A stretch of 64,000 nt of DNA. Origin: Mesorhizobium sp. M4B.F.Ca.ET.058.02.1.1 (GTDB lineage: Bacteria; Pseudomonadota; Alphaproteobacteria; Rhizobiales; Rhizobiaceae). The translations under genes were made by a program, and so were the position numbers. Positions 52,991 through 62,888 of the stretch are shown piece after piece. The stretch is from assembly GCF_003952505.1 (NCBI RefSeq), contig NZ_CP034450.1, positions 4,030,001 through 4,094,000 on the forward strand, in the 5' to 3' direction. Each line of letters starts with the position of its first letter. Within the stretch, counting starts at the first letter, position 1. Under the pieces are notes generated by a model. It was not told the origin of the DNA. It did no database searches and worked only from the letters and a program-made list of their open reading frames with translations.

Positions 52991-53311
52991 TTGAAGAACG
53001 TCCTCTTCGTCTGCAGCCAGAACCGCTTGCGCAGCCCGACGGCCGAGCAGGTGTTTTCCAAACGCAGGGATATCGAGGTCGAATCCGCCGGCACCAATCA
53101 CGACGCCGACAATCCGCTGACGCATGAGCTCGTCGCCTGGGCCGACATCATCTTCGTGATGGAAAAGGCGCACCGCGCCAAGCTGCAGAAGAAATTCCGG
53201 TCGAGCCTGAAGAAGGCGCGGTTAATCTGCCTCGACATCCCGGACGACTATGAATTCATGGATCCGGAGCTGGTGCAGCTTCTGGAAGCGAAAGTGTCGC
53301 GGTATCTCTAA
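52991..53311 (+). CDS. Low-molecular-weight protein tyrosine phosphatase-like protein
   Basis: 106 residues. MKNVLFVCSQNRLRSPTAEQ contains the CX5R phosphatase loop (CSQNRLR) at the N-terminus, and CLDIPDDYEFMDPELVQLL carries the general-acid Asp region. It is shorter than classical LMW-PTPs (about 150) but matches a short bacterial subgroup. The start appears to be TTG; no ATG or GTG lies nearby in frame and no Shine-Dalgarno is visible, because an interspersed repeat ends just upstream. Expression may be poor. Confidence 0.8.
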   Translation: MKNVLFVCSQNRLRSPTAEQVFSKRRDIEVESAGTNHDADNPLTHELVAWADIIFVMEKAHRAKLQKKFRSSLKKARLICLDIPDDYEFMDPELVQLLEAKVSRYL

Positions 53312-53329
53312 GGGATACCGCCGTCCCCC

Positions 53330-53488
53330 CCGCGTTCGAGAGCCGTCCGCGCCCGTCGCACCGCACTAAGCGTCGTGCTTGTGGCGGTGTTTGGCGCGGT
53401 CCTTCTCGGCGAGCGCCTCTCCGGAGCGAACTGGCTTGGCGTTTTCCTTATCGCGGCGGGGGCGGTGCTGGTCGCTTATCGGGGATAG
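53330..53488 (+). pseudogene. C-terminal remnant of an EamA-family transporter
   Basis: In frame, ALSVVLVAVFGAVLLGERLS, then GANWLGVFLIAAGAVLVAYR-G-stop: the last two membrane helices and the GERLS motif of an EamA/DMT transporter. There is no upstream membrane sequence and no start, so only about 50 codons remain. It overlaps, antisense, a short minus-strand frame whose C-terminal part is merely the complement of this remnant. Confidence 0.7.
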
Positions 53489-53554
53489 CGGCACGCCTTC
53501 GCGGGCGGTTTTGGTTTCGAGACGGCTGATGAAGATATCGAAGCGATTGGGCAT
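53366..53554 (-). CDS. Doubtful small protein reading into transporter remnant
   Basis: A 62-codon frame, MPNRFDIFISRLETKTAREG followed by a charged tail. It starts 7 bp after the upstream small gene. Only the first 24 or so residues look like sense; the rest is the reverse complement of the EamA remnant, so the gene may be a truncated original that now reads through foreign sequence. Confidence 0.3.
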   Translation of the reverse strand: MPNRFDIFISRLETKTAREGVPLSPISDQHRPRRDKENAKPVRSGEALAEKDRAKHRHKHDA

Positions 53555-53561
53555 CGTCCGG

Positions 53562-53756
53562 TCAGTGCTCCGTCGTGCTGTCGGTTTCGGCCTTGAGTCT
53601 GGTCTTCGGCCGGCGGCGCAAACGCCGCTTCCTGGCTTCGGTTTTACCGGCGACGCCATCGGCGCTGGCCGGCAGGCTCTTGTCCCTTCGCATGGCGAAA
53701 CGCTTGCGGCCCGCATAGTAGGGCTCGAAAACGTCCTGAATCTTCAGGCTATCCAT
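53562..53756 (-). CDS. Small basic hypothetical protein
   Basis: 64 residues: MDSLKIQDVFEPYYAGRKRF, then AMRRDKSLPASADGVAGKTE and a highly basic stretch ARKRRLRRRPKTRLKAETDS. GGGAGGCACAGG directly precedes the ATG, a strong ribosome site. The composition suggests nucleic-acid or membrane-surface binding. No family recognised. Confidence 0.55.
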   Translation of the reverse strand: MDSLKIQDVFEPYYAGRKRFAMRRDKSLPASADGVAGKTEARKRRLRRRPKTRLKAETDSTTEH

Positions 53757-53920
53757 CCTGTGCCTCCCGAGACTCACAGACAAACGAGACTCACGGATAG
53801 AATTCGCCGGTCACGGTTTCGTTCCGCAGTATGGCAAAGGCATGGCGGCCACATTACGTCCTCGTCACGTTTTGCAACCGGACATCAGCCGTGCCAAACA
53901 GGCTGGATGGAGGGCCTAGG

Positions 53921-54829
53921 GTGACCAGCGACAAACGCAGCTATGTGATCGGGCAGATCGAGATACCGGCGCGGCCGCTGGGGCCGGCGCTCTATCTGGT
54001 GGCGACGCCGATCGGCAATCTCGCCGACATCACGCTGCGCGCGCTGGAGACGCTGGCCGCCGCCGACATCGTCGCCTGCGAGGACACGCGCGTCTCGCGC
54101 GTGCTGCTCGAGCGCTACGGCATCCGCCGCCGCGCCACCGCCTATCACGAGCACAATGCCGGCGAGGCCGGGCCCAAGCTGATCGCGGCGCTCGAAGCCG
54201 GGCAGAGCGTGGCGCTGATCTCGGACGCCGGCACGCCGCTGATTTCGGATCCCGGCTACCGGCTGGTCGGCGAGGCGCTCGACCATGGCATCCGCGTCGT
54301 GCCCATTCCCGGTCCGTCGGCGGCGCTGGCGGCGCTGACCGCCTCCGGCCTGCCTTCGGACGCCTTCCTGTTCGCCGGTTTTTTGCCGGTGAAGACCGGC
54401 CAGCGGCTGACACGGCTGGAGGCGCTGAAAAGTGTGCCGGCGACGCTGATCTTCTTCGAATCGCCCAGGCGGCTGGCCGAGACGCTTGCGGCGATGGTCG
54501 AGGCGCTGGGCGGCGGACGTAAGGCGGCGATCGGCCGCGAGCTGACCAAGACCTTCGAGGAGATGCGCACGGGCACGCTCGACGCGCTTGCCGGCCATTA
54601 CGCGGCGGCCGACACTCCGAAGGGCGAGATTGTGGTCTGCGTCGGCCCCGCCGAAGCGCAGGAGGACCAGCCGGCGGACATCGACCGTCTGCTGTTGTCG
54701 CTCGCCGCCGAGATGCCGGCCTCCAAGGCGGCGGCGGAAGCGGCAAAGATGACCGGCGGCCAGAAGCAGGCGCTCTACCGGCGGCTGCTCGAACTCAGGG
54801 GCGTCTCGGGAGGAGACAGCGGTGGCTAA
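53921..54829 (+). CDS. rsmI: 16S rRNA (cytidine(1402)-2'-O)-methyltransferase RsmI
   Basis: 302 residues. [20 protein letters not shown] is the SAM-binding start of the tetrapyrrole-methylase fold, and [20 protein letters not shown] and [12 protein letters not shown] are diagnostic. It methylates the 2'-O of C1402 in 16S rRNA. The GTG at 53921 follows GGAGGG at good spacing and gives family length. It overlaps yraN by 8 nt. Confidence 0.96.
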   Translation: MTSDKRSYVIGQIEIPARPLGPALYLVATPIGNLADITLRALETLAAADIVACEDTRVSRVLLERYGIRRRATAYHEHNAGEAGPKLIAALEAGQSVALISDAGTPLISDPGYRLVGEALDHGIRVVPIPGPSAALAALTASGLPSDAFLFAGFLPVKTGQRLTRLEALKSVPATLIFFESPRRLAETLAAMVEALGGGRKAAIGRELTKTFEEMRTGTLDALAGHYAAADTPKGEIVVCVGPAEAQEDQPADIDRLLLSLAAEMPASKAAAEAAKMTGGQKQALYRRLLELRGVSGGDSGG

Positions 54830-55199
54830 GCGTCCGGCCGCCGGCCGCCTGAAAGCCTATCGGCGCGGCCATCGCGGCGAATGGCTGGCGGCGCTGGCGC
54901 TGATGCTGAAAGGCTACCGGATCCTGGCGCGCCGCCACCGCACGCGGCTCGGCGAGATCGACCTGATCGCCAGGCGCGGCGACCTGGTGCTGTTCGTCGA
55001 GGTCAAGGCGCGGCGTTCGCTGATGGAAGCGATGGAGGCGATCGCCCACGGTTCGGAGCGCCGCATCGAGGGCGCCGCCGACTTATGGCTGTCGCGCCAA
55101 TCCGACTATGGCAGGCTCTCGGTGCGTTTCGACATGGTGGCGGTGCTGCCCTGGCGCTGGCCGGTGCATGTCGAGAACGCGTTTTATGGGCGGAATTGA
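54822..55199 (+). CDS. YraN family (UPF0102) nuclease-fold protein
   Basis: 125 residues with the restriction-endonuclease-like core [23 protein letters not shown] (E...D...ExK). The family has the Holliday-resolvase fold; its role is uncertain but it neighbours rsmI in many genomes, as here. GTG start with GGGAGGAG upstream, overlapping rsmI by 8 nt. Converges with uppP, with 5 bp between stops. Confidence 0.92.
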   Translation: MAKRPAAGRLKAYRRGHRGEWLAALALMLKGYRILARRHRTRLGEIDLIARRGDLVLFVEVKARRSLMEAMEAIAHGSERRIEGAADLWLSRQSDYGRLSVRFDMVAVLPWRWPVHVENAFYGRN

Positions 55200-55204
55200 G
55201 GGCC

Positions 55205-56011
55205 TCACCCCCAGATCATCAGCGCCACCAGCCCGAGCCCGCCGACCACAAGCCGCCACCAGCCGAACAGCGAATAGCCGTTGCGCGAGACGTAATCGAG
55301 CAGGAAGCGGACGACGAACAGCGCGGTGACGAAGGCGGCGACGAAGCCGATGGTGATGATCGGCAGGTCGGCCGAGGTCAGTACGTTACGGTTCTTGAAC
55401 AGGTCGAAGGCGAAGGCGCCGACCATGGTCGGGATGGCGAGGAAGAAGGAGAATTCAGCCGCCGCGCGCTTGTCGACGCCGAGCAGCAGCGCGCCGACGA
55501 TGGTCGAGCCGGAGCGCGAGGTGCCGGGGATCAGCGACAGGCACTGGAACAGGCCGATCTGCAGATAGAGCCGGGTCGGGAAACGTTCGACGTCGCGATA
55601 GACCGGCTTCAGGGCCAAGCGGTCGACCACGAGCAGGACCACGCCGCCGATGATCAGCATGATGCAGATCAGCCGCGGCGATTCGAACAGGATCGTCTTG
55701 ATGAAGTCGTGCGCCAAGGCGCCGATGATGGCCGCCGGCAGGAAGGCGATGAGGATGCCGAGGGCGAAATGCCGCGTCAGCCGGTCATAGGGCAGTTCGG
55801 TGAGCATCTGCCACAGGCGTTTGAAATAGACGCTGAGGATGGCGAGGATGGCGCCTAGCTGGATCAGGATCTCGAAGGCCTTGCCGGTCGAATGGAAGCC
55901 GAGGAAATGGCCGGCGAGCAGGATATGGCCGGTCGAGGACACCGGAATGAACTCGGTCAGGCCCTCCAGCAGGCCGAGCAGCAGCGCTTCGACGATGGTC
56001 TGGCTATCCAT
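55205..56011 (-). CDS. uppP: Undecaprenyl-diphosphatase UppP (BacA)
   Basis: 268 residues, about eight membrane helices. [20 protein letters not shown] and [20 protein letters not shown] are the two catalytic signatures. It recycles the undecaprenyl-PP carrier for peptidoglycan synthesis and gives basal bacitracin resistance. GAGGTTGCC precedes the ATG. Confidence 0.96.
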   Translation of the reverse strand: MDSQTIVEALLLGLLEGLTEFIPVSSTGHILLAGHFLGFHSTGKAFEILIQLGAILAILSVYFKRLWQMLTELPYDRLTRHFALGILIAFLPAAIIGALAHDFIKTILFESPRLICIMLIIGGVVLLVVDRLALKPVYRDVERFPTRLYLQIGLFQCLSLIPGTSRSGSTIVGALLLGVDKRAAAEFSFFLAIPTMVGAFAFDLFKNRNVLTSADLPIITIGFVAAFVTALFVVRFLLDYVSRNGYSLFGWWRLVVGGLGLVALMIWG

Positions 56012-56165
56012 GGCAACCTCGGAATTGTGGCTTGGGGAAGGGCTTGCTTGTCATGGCGCGGAAGTCCCCCTATAGGTCGCAGCACCCTGACGGTCCGCTT
56101 TGCGGGCGGCCAAGACTTACCGGCGCGGCCGGCGATTCGCCAGTGCGCCTTATTATCGCGGGACC

Positions 56166-56858
56166 ATGCTGACGCTCTTCCACCACCCGATGTTCGCCAC
56201 CTGCCGGTTCGTGCGCCTCGCCTTCGGCGAATATGGCGAGGAGCTGGCGCTGATCGAGGAAAAGCCGTGGACGCGGCGCAAGGAGTTTTTGGCGCTGAAC
56301 CCGGCCGGCACGCTGCCGATCCTGCTCGCCGAAGGCGACGTGCCGATCGTCGGCGCCATGGTGATCGCCGAATATCTCGACGAGACGCGCGGGGTGCTCA
56401 AGCGCGACAAGCGGCTGTTCGCCGAGGACCCGATGGAGCGCGCCGAGATCCGCCGGCTGACCGACTGGTACCTGAACAAGGCCGAGAGCGAGGTGACCAG
56501 GCATCTGGTGCGCGAGCGCGTGCTGAAGCCGGTGATGCCGGAGACGGCGGGAGGCGGCTCGCCCGATTCGGCGGCGATCCGCGCCGCGCGCGCCAACATC
56601 CGCCAGCACATGAAATACACCAACTGGCTGGCCGGCACCCGCCACTGGCTGGCCGGCAACAGGGTCACCTATGCCGACCTCGCGGCGGCGGCGGCCCTTT
56701 CGGTGCTCGACTATCTGGGCGAGATCGACTGGCGCGAGCACAGCGCGGCGCGCGAATGGTATACAAGGGTTAAATCACGGCCCTCGTTCCGGCCGCTTCT
56801 GTCGGACCGGGTGCGCGGCCTGTCGCCGGTGTCGCATTATGCGGACCTCGATTTCTAG
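56166..56858 (+). CDS. Glutathione S-transferase family protein
   Basis: 230 residues. Thioredoxin-fold N-terminus [20 protein letters not shown] and [20 protein letters not shown], followed by the helical domain ([20 protein letters not shown]). Its 3' end overlaps the queG start by 20 bp, so the two are co-transcribed, an arrangement found in other rhizobia. The start at 56166 is preferred; a frame from 56100 adds only basic non-family residues. Confidence 0.9.
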   Translation: MLTLFHHPMFATCRFVRLAFGEYGEELALIEEKPWTRRKEFLALNPAGTLPILLAEGDVPIVGAMVIAEYLDETRGVLKRDKRLFAEDPMERAEIRRLTDWYLNKAESEVTRHLVRERVLKPVMPETAGGGSPDSAAIRAARANIRQHMKYTNWLAGTRHWLAGNRVTYADLAAAAALSVLDYLGEIDWREHSAAREWYTRVKSRPSFRPLLSDRVRGLSPVSHYADLDF

Positions 56859-57993
56859 GACGCAAAGCCTGCGCGCGCTGATCGACCGCGAGGCGAGGCG
56901 CGCCGGTTTCGACGCCGTCGCCGTCACCCGGCCGGACGCCATCCCGCTGGCGCCGGCCAGACTCGCCGAATTCGTCGCCGACGGTTTTCATGGCTCGATG
57001 GGCTGGATCGCCGAGACGATCGAGCGCCGCGCCGAACCATCCACGCTGTGGCCAGAGGTTCGCTCGATCATCGTGCTGGCGATGAATTACGGCCCGGACC
57101 GCGATCCGCGCGGCATTCTCGCAAAGCACGACCGCGGCGCGATCTCGGTCTATGCGCAAAACCGTGACTATCACGAGGTGATGAAGGGCAGGCTGAAGGA
57201 GATCGCAGGCAAGATCGTCGCCCGCGCCGGCGGCGACGTGAAGGTCTTCGTCGACACCGCCCCGGTGATGGAAAAGCCGCTGGCCGAAGCCGCCGGGCTG
57301 GGCTGGCAGGGCAAGCACACCAACCTGGTCAGCCGCGAACACGGCTCCTGGTTGTTCCTCGGCACAATCTTCACCACCGCCGAGCTCGCGCCCGACACAG
57401 CGGAAGAGGACCATTGCGGCTCCTGCCGCGCCTGCCTCGACGCCTGCCCGACCGACGCCTTCCCGGCGCCCTACCGGCTCGATGCGCGGCGCTGCATCTC
57501 CTATCTCACCATCGAGAACAAGGGGCCGATCCCGCGCGAATTCCGCGACAAGATCGGCAACCGCATCTATGGCTGCGACGATTGTTTGGCCGCCTGTCCG
57601 TGGAACAAGTTCGCCCAAGCCGCCTCGGAGGCCAAGCTTGCCGCGCGCGACGACCTGCGCGAGCCGCCGCTGGCGGAGCTGCTGGCGCTCGACGACGCAG
57701 CTTTCCGCAGCTTCTTCTCGGGCTCGCCGATCAAGCGCATCGGCCGCGACCGGTTCATCCGCAACGTATTGATCGCCGCCGGCAATTCGGGCGGCGCCGC
57801 GCTGGCGGGCGTGGTGCGCGGCCTGCTCGACGATGCCTCGCCACTGGTGAGGGGCGCTGCCGTCTGGGCATTGTCCAGGCTTCTGCCTGCTATCGACTTC
57901 GCCCAGCTGGCCGCCACCGCCCTGGCAACCGAAGATGACATGACAGTGCGCGACGAATGGCTGTCGGCGCTGCCAGCAAAGGTGCATGCATGA
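56839..57993 (+). CDS. queG: Epoxyqueuosine reductase QueG
   Basis: 384 residues. Two 4Fe-4S clusters are coordinated by [16 protein letters not shown] and [13 protein letters not shown], with the cobalamin-binding N-terminal domain ([14 protein letters not shown]) and a C-terminal HEAT-like segment ([20 protein letters not shown]). It performs the last step of queuosine synthesis, epoxyqueuosine to queuosine in tRNA. It overlaps GST by 20 nt and the next gene by 4 nt. Confidence 0.96.
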   Translation: MRTSISRTQSLRALIDREARRAGFDAVAVTRPDAIPLAPARLAEFVADGFHGSMGWIAETIERRAEPSTLWPEVRSIIVLAMNYGPDRDPRGILAKHDRGAISVYAQNRDYHEVMKGRLKEIAGKIVARAGGDVKVFVDTAPVMEKPLAEAAGLGWQGKHTNLVSREHGSWLFLGTIFTTAELAPDTAEEDHCGSCRACLDACPTDAFPAPYRLDARRCISYLTIENKGPIPREFRDKIGNRIYGCDDCLAACPWNKFAQAASEAKLAARDDLREPPLAELLALDDAAFRSFFSGSPIKRIGRDRFIRNVLIAAGNSGGAALAGVVRGLLDDASPLVRGAAVWALSRLLPAIDFAQLAATALATEDDMTVRDEWLSALPAKVHA

Positions 57994-58892
57994 GTGAAAA
58001 GCAGTTCCTCGTCTTTGGCGCCGGCTATTCCGGCAAGGCATTCGCCCGCGCCAACCGGGATGCGGCAACGATTTACGGCACGACGCGCTCGCTGGAGAAG
58101 TTCGCGGCGCTCAGCCAGGTCGGCATCGCGCCGATGCGCTTCGACGGCGCGCTGACGGCTGAGATCGGCGAGGCCCTGAAGACGACCACCCACCTCATCG
58201 TCTCGGTGGCGCCGGAAGAGGCCGGCGATCCGGTGCTCGGCGCCGCGCGGGAGGCGATCGCAGCCATGCCGGCGCTGCAATGGATCGCCTATCTCTCCAC
58301 CGTCGGCGTCTATGGCGACCATGGCGGCGGCTGGGTGGACGAGCGGGCCGAATGCCGGCCGGTGTCGAAACGCTCGGTGATGCGGGTGGCGGCCGAGCAG
58401 GCCTGGCTGCGGCTCGGCGAGGAGACCGGCCGGCCAGTGGCGATCCTGCGCCTGTCCGGCATCTACGGTCCGGGCCGCAACGCGCTGGTCAATCTGGCTG
58501 ATGGCACCGCGCGGCGGCTGGTCAAGCCCGGCCAGGTGTTCAACCGCATCCATTGCGATGACATCGCCGGCGCGCTCTGGCATCTGGCCGGGAAGAATCT
58601 CGGCGGCATCTTCAACGTCACCGACGACGAGCCGGCGCCGCCGCAGGATGTCGTCGCCTATGCCGCTGGGTTGATGGGCGTCGATCCGCCACCGGAAATT
58701 GCCTTCGAGACCGCCGAGCTTTCGCCGATGGCGCGCTCCTTCTATGGCGAGAACAAGCGCGTCTCCAACGCCGCGATCAAGGCGGCGGGCTATCACTTTG
58801 CCTTGCCAAACTACCGCGAGGCCCTCGACCATATGTGGGCCGACGGCAGCTGGCGCGAGGGCGAGCCGCGCAGCCCGATGAAGCGTTCCTGA
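57990..58892 (+). CDS. NAD(P)-dependent epimerase/dehydratase (SDR) family protein
   Basis: 300 residues. The Rossmann start [16 protein letters not shown] (GxGxxG) and [20 protein letters not shown], with a YGDH-type site and a downstream catalytic-like region, mark an extended/atypical SDR (YeeZ-like). The product is cytoplasmic; the substrate is unknown. Coupled to queG by a 4-nt overlap. Confidence 0.88.
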   Translation: MSEKQFLVFGAGYSGKAFARANRDAATIYGTTRSLEKFAALSQVGIAPMRFDGALTAEIGEALKTTTHLIVSVAPEEAGDPVLGAAREAIAAMPALQWIAYLSTVGVYGDHGGGWVDERAECRPVSKRSVMRVAAEQAWLRLGEETGRPVAILRLSGIYGPGRNALVNLADGTARRLVKPGQVFNRIHCDDIAGALWHLAGKNLGGIFNVTDDEPAPPQDVVAYAAGLMGVDPPPEIAFETAELSPMARSFYGENKRVSNAAIKAAGYHFALPNYREALDHMWADGSWREGEPRSPMKRS

Positions 58893-58978
58893 TTAAAGCG
58901 CGGCGCCGGGCGTGATATGATTCGCGCCATCGCCGCTCTCGAGGCTCGGGCGGCGCGACAGGAGAGGGATGCGGCTTC

Positions 58979-60097
58979 ATGGTGACCTCGATGCGATCAT
59001 TGCCCGTCAGACGGCCATTCCTGACGGCGGCGCTGGCCATCCTTGCGCTGGCCGGGCTGGCGGCGGGCGCGCTGACGGCCGAGCCGCGCGCAAAAGACCT
59101 GTTCGGCGCCAAGAAGCTGCCGGCCGTGGCGGCGGCGCAATCCTTCGGCTTCTATTCCAAGGGCTGCTTCGCCGGCGGCGTCGCCATCCCCATGGACGGA
59201 CCGAGCTGGGAAGTGATGCGCCCCTCGCGCAATCGCCGCTGGGGCCATCCGGCGATGATCGCGCTGATCGAGAAGCTGGCCCGCGACGCGCATGCCGACG
59301 GCTGGCCCGGCCTTCTGATCGGCGACATCTCGCAGCCGCGCGGCGGACCGATGCTGACCGGCCACGCCTCGCACCAGATCGGCCTCGACGCCGACATCTG
59401 GCTGACGCCGATGCCCAGCCGGCCGCTGTCGATGGCGCAGCGCGAATCGATGAGCGCCACCCTGATGGTCGACGAGAAGACCCATCTGGTGAAGGACGCG
59501 CTGTGGACGACGCGACACACGCAACTGTTGAAGCGCGCGGCGAGCTACCCTGAGGTCGAGCGCATTCTGGTCAATCCAGGCATCAAGAAGAAGCTGTGCG
59601 ACACGGTGAAGGGCGACCGTTCCTGGCTGCGCAAGATCCGGCCGTTCTGGGGCCACGACTATCATTTTCACATGCGCATCGGCTGCCAGCCGGGCTCGCG
59701 CGGCTGCAAGGCGCAGGAAGCAACGCCGGCCGATGACGGCTGCGGCAAGCCGCTGGCATGGTGGTTCACCGCGGAGCCGTGGCGCCCCAACAAGAATCCG
59801 GACGCGCCGAAGGCGCGCGATATCATGACGATGGCCAACCTGCCGAAGGAATGCCGGGCGGTGCTCGACGCGCCGAATCCGCCTTCGGCGGAAGCCGTAA
59901 CCTATCACGGCGACGGCGTGCCGATCGCTGGCGACGGCGTGCCGATCGCGGCCGCCGAGCAGCCTGCCGAGCCGCAGCAGCCGGTGGCGGCTTCGACGGT
60001 GCCGGTTGGCGCGGCTGCCATGCCGGCCTCGGCAAGCGCTTTTGCGCCGACCCCGAAAATCGGCATTCCACTGCCACGGCCAAGGCCGGAAAACTGA
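58979..60097 (+). CDS. mepA: Penicillin-insensitive murein endopeptidase MepA
   Basis: 372 residues, with a signal sequence (PFLTAALAILALAGLAAGAL). The LAS-type metallopeptidase core has LTGHASHQIGLDADIWLTPM (zinc ligands His and Asp) and FWGHDYHFHMRIGC. It cleaves the D-Ala-mDAP crosslink in peptidoglycan in the periplasm. The C-terminus carries a Pro/Ala-rich tail of about 80 residues, including a 7-residue tandem repeat (GDGVPIA), longer than in E. coli MepA (274 residues). Confidence 0.95.
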   Translation: MVTSMRSLPVRRPFLTAALAILALAGLAAGALTAEPRAKDLFGAKKLPAVAAAQSFGFYSKGCFAGGVAIPMDGPSWEVMRPSRNRRWGHPAMIALIEKLARDAHADGWPGLLIGDISQPRGGPMLTGHASHQIGLDADIWLTPMPSRPLSMAQRESMSATLMVDEKTHLVKDALWTTRHTQLLKRAASYPEVERILVNPGIKKKLCDTVKGDRSWLRKIRPFWGHDYHFHMRIGCQPGSRGCKAQEATPADDGCGKPLAWWFTAEPWRPNKNPDAPKARDIMTMANLPKECRAVLDAPNPPSAEAVTYHGDGVPIAGDGVPIAAAEQPAEPQQPVAASTVPVGAAAMPASASAFAPTPKIGIPLPRPRPEN

Positions 60098-60128
60098 CGC
60101 CAGGCATTCCGGGCTAATTGTCGAAGCA

Positions 60129-60177
60129 GGCGCCGCCCCTCATCGCCCTGCCGGGCACTTCTCCCCGAAGGGGCTGG
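60129..60177. repeat. Family B palindromic element, left part (interrupted by IS copy 2)
   Basis: GGCGCCGCCCCTCATCGCCC then ...CTTCTCCCCGAAGGGGCTGG, matching the start of the element at 10983. It continues after the IS at 61510. CTGG at 60174-60177 is the duplicated target. Confidence 0.75.
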
Positions 60178-61505
60178 TGTCCGAACCGGATAGATAGGTA
60201 ACAGAATGGACCGATTGCATAGGTGACAGTTTTCTCCCTCGCCGGAGGACCCGGCGATGGTTTGGCGAGAGACTGGCATCATGGACGAGCGGCTTCGTTT
60301 TGTAGTGGATTGCCTTTCTGGCGAAGAGACGATGAGCGAGCTTTGTGCGGCCTACGGAATTTCGCGCAAGATCGGCTATAAATGGCTGGGTCGCTACCGG
60401 GAGTTTGGCCCGGAAGGTTTGCACGATCGGCCGCGAGCGCCGCTCAATCATGGCCGTGCGACAGCCCTTGATCTTGTCGAGCGGATCGTGGCGGCGAAGG
60501 AGACGCATCCGCTGTGGGGGCCCAAGAAGATCGTGGCGCGGCTCAAGCGCGCGGCTCCCGACTTGATCTGGCCGTCGGCCTCGACGGCAGGCGCTATCCT
60601 TGCACGGCATGGGCTTGTCAGCGCCCGCAAGCGGACCCGGCTGCGGGCCTGCGGCAATGGACCTTGGCCGGAGCCGCAAGGGCCGAACGCGGTGTGGACC
60701 GGCGATCACAAGGGCTGGTTCCGGACCCGTGACGGGTGGCGTTGCGAACCGTTGACGGTGATGGATGCGTCGAGCCGCTACTTGCTGGCGCTCGAAGCGA
60801 CCGGCTCGACGGCGGATGCCGAGGCCTGGCCGGTATTCGAGCGGCTGTTTGAGGAGCATGGCCTGCCGGACCGGTTCCGAAGCGACAATGGCCCGCCCTT
60901 CGCGTCGGCCGGTGTCACCGGGCTGACACCGCTTGCGGTGCGCTTCATCAAACTCGGCATCGCCCTGGAGCGGATCGCGCCCGGCAAACCCCAGCAGAAC
61001 GGGCGCCACGAGCGCTTTCATCTGACCCTGTTGCCGCTGGCCGAGGCACCGGAGGCCGACAGGGCGGCCCAGGGCCACGCCTTCGAGGCCTTCCGGCGCA
61101 GCTACAATGAAGAACGTCCCCATGAGGCGCTAGGCATGGACACTCCAGCCCAGCATTACAGATCCTCCCGGCGCGCCATGCCGACGATGCCGCCCGAGCC
61201 TGATTATCCGGCCGAGGCCGCGGTCCGTCATGTACGCCACAATGGCGAGATCAGGTGGAACGGCGGCTTCGTCTATGTCTCGCAGGCACTGGTTGGTGAA
61301 GCTGTCGCGGCCGCCCAAACCGAGGATGGTCAATGGGCTCTTTCCTTCCATGCACACCAGCTCGGCATCATCGACACAAGGCGTATGACGCTTGTCCGCT
61401 GCAGCGCCGCGCTAACCAATCCGCTTGGCGCTGCAGCGGACAAATAGGGGGAGAACTGTTACCTATGTATCCGGTTCAAACTGTTACCCATCTATCGGCT
61501 GGACA
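60178..61505 (+). mobile_element. IS481-family insertion sequence, copy 2 (1328 bp)
   Basis: The same length, ends (TGTCC...GGACA) and transposase as the copy at 11140-12467; no difference was seen on reading. It is flanked by CTGG direct repeats (60174-60177, 61506-61509). It lies inside a family B palindrome between mepA and glucokinase, in the same orientation as copy 1. Confidence 0.93.
60257..61447 (+). CDS. IS481-family transposase (copy 2)
   Basis: 396 residues, the same translated sequence as copy 1, with Asp150, Asp210 and Glu252 intact. The lack of divergence between the copies implies recent transposition. Confidence 0.95.
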   Translation: MVWRETGIMDERLRFVVDCLSGEETMSELCAAYGISRKIGYKWLGRYREFGPEGLHDRPRAPLNHGRATALDLVERIVAAKETHPLWGPKKIVARLKRAAPDLIWPSASTAGAILARHGLVSARKRTRLRACGNGPWPEPQGPNAVWTGDHKGWFRTRDGWRCEPLTVMDASSRYLLALEATGSTADAEAWPVFERLFEEHGLPDRFRSDNGPPFASAGVTGLTPLAVRFIKLGIALERIAPGKPQQNGRHERFHLTLLPLAEAPEADRAAQGHAFEAFRRSYNEERPHEALGMDTPAQHYRSSRRAMPTMPPEPDYPAEAAVRHVRHNGEIRWNGGFVYVSQALVGEAVAAAQTEDGQWALSFHAHQLGIIDTRRMTLVRCSAALTNPLGAAADK

Positions 61506-61509
61506 CTGG

Positions 61510-61627
61510 CCGCAGCGCTGGCACTCCTTTCCGCAACGCTGATGATTGGCGAAATCGCGAATGACAGCGTCCCTCTCCCCGTCACTATGCGGGGAGAGGT
61601 GCCGGCAGGCAGGTGAGGGGCAGCGCC
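61510..61627. repeat. Family B palindromic element, right part after IS copy 2
   Basis: Includes CCTCTCCCCGTCACTATGCG-GGGAGAGG hairpin and the terminal GGTGAGGGGCAGCGCC. Joined to 60129-60177 it gives a complete element of about 167 bp, matching the one between cydA and cydB. Positions 61628-61743 are the leader of the glucokinase gene; nothing else seen. Confidence 0.75.
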
Positions 61628-61743
61628 AACGCTGAAAAGGACGAAATTCAAGCTGACGCGAAGCGGCTTTCCCTTTGCAAGCCCATGCGCTAGTTCAACG
61701 AAGAGACAAACGGCAGACTGCCGGAACGGGGACGAACAACAGC

Positions 61744-62763
61744 ATGGCAGGTGAAGACGAGACAACGCTGCGGTTTCCGGTCCTGATCGGCGACATCGGC
61801 GGCACCAATGCGCGCTTCTCGATCGTGCTCGACGCCAATTCGGAGCCAACCGAGCCGCAGATCGTCCAGACGGCCAGCTTCAACACCATCGACGAGGCGA
61901 TCCAGGCGGCGGTGCTCGACCGCTCTTCGGTGCGGCCGAATTCGGCCGTGCTGGCGATCGCCGGGCCGGTCGACGGCGACGAGATCCCACTCACCAATTG
62001 CCCCTGGGTGGTGAAACCGAAGCAGATGTTCGCCAATCTGGGCTTGAGCGAGGTCGTCGTGCTCAACGACTTCGAGGCGCAGGCGCTGGCCGTCGTCGCG
62101 CTCGGCGAGGAGCATATGGAGAAGATCGGCGGCGGCGCGCCGGAGCCGAACGCCAGCCGCGTCGTGCTCGGGCCCGGCACCGGGCTCGGCGTCGCCGGGC
62201 TGATCTATGCGCTCAACCACTGGATACCGGTGCCGGGCGAAGGCGGGCACATGGATATCGGCCCGCGCTCGCCGCGCGATTTCCAGGTTTTCCAGCATAT
62301 AGAGCGGCTCGAGGGTCGCGTTTCCGGCGAACAGATCCTGTGCGGGCGTGGCCTGGTCAATGTCTACCGCGCGGTGGCCAAGGCCGACGGCAAGCCGGCG
62401 CCCTTCAGGGCGCCGGCCGAGATCACCGGCGCGGCGCTGGCGAAGTCCGACCCGGTGGCGGAGGAAGCGCTGTCGATGTTCGTCACCTGCCTCGGCCGCA
62501 CCGCCGGCGACCTCGCGCTGGTGTTCATGAGCCGCGGCGGCGTCTTCCTCACCGGCGGCATCGCGCAGAAGATCGTGCCGGCGCTGAAAGCGGGCAATTT
62601 CCGCTCGGCCTTCGAAGACAAGGCGCCACACAGCGCGCTGATGCGGGCGATGCCCGTCTATGTCATCACCCACCCGCTGGCGGCGCTGCTCGGCCTCGCT
62701 GCCTATGCCAGGAACCCCTCGCTGTTCGGCGTGCAGACGGCGGGGCGGCGCTGGCGGCTGTAG
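61744..62763 (+). CDS. glk: Glucokinase
   Basis: 339 residues. It has [20 protein letters not shown] (ATP-phosphate motif), [16 protein letters not shown] (catalytic Asp region), [16 protein letters not shown] and [13 protein letters not shown], all typical of the bacterial GlcK group that phosphorylates glucose at C6. Intact and in its own transcription unit downstream of the IS; an outward promoter in the IS could influence it. Confidence 0.95.
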   Translation: MAGEDETTLRFPVLIGDIGGTNARFSIVLDANSEPTEPQIVQTASFNTIDEAIQAAVLDRSSVRPNSAVLAIAGPVDGDEIPLTNCPWVVKPKQMFANLGLSEVVVLNDFEAQALAVVALGEEHMEKIGGGAPEPNASRVVLGPGTGLGVAGLIYALNHWIPVPGEGGHMDIGPRSPRDFQVFQHIERLEGRVSGEQILCGRGLVNVYRAVAKADGKPAPFRAPAEITGAALAKSDPVAEEALSMFVTCLGRTAGDLALVFMSRGGVFLTGGIAQKIVPALKAGNFRSAFEDKAPHSALMRAMPVYVITHPLAALLGLAAYARNPSLFGVQTAGRRWRL

Positions 62764-62888
62764 CGCTTCGCGCCCTGGTTGTCGGATCGCGAATCGCGCC
62801 GCGACGAAGTTTCGCCATAGGCAAGCCGCGACGGGAACGCTAAGAGGGGTGCCGAATTTCCAGACGGAACCACGGAACGACCCTCGAT

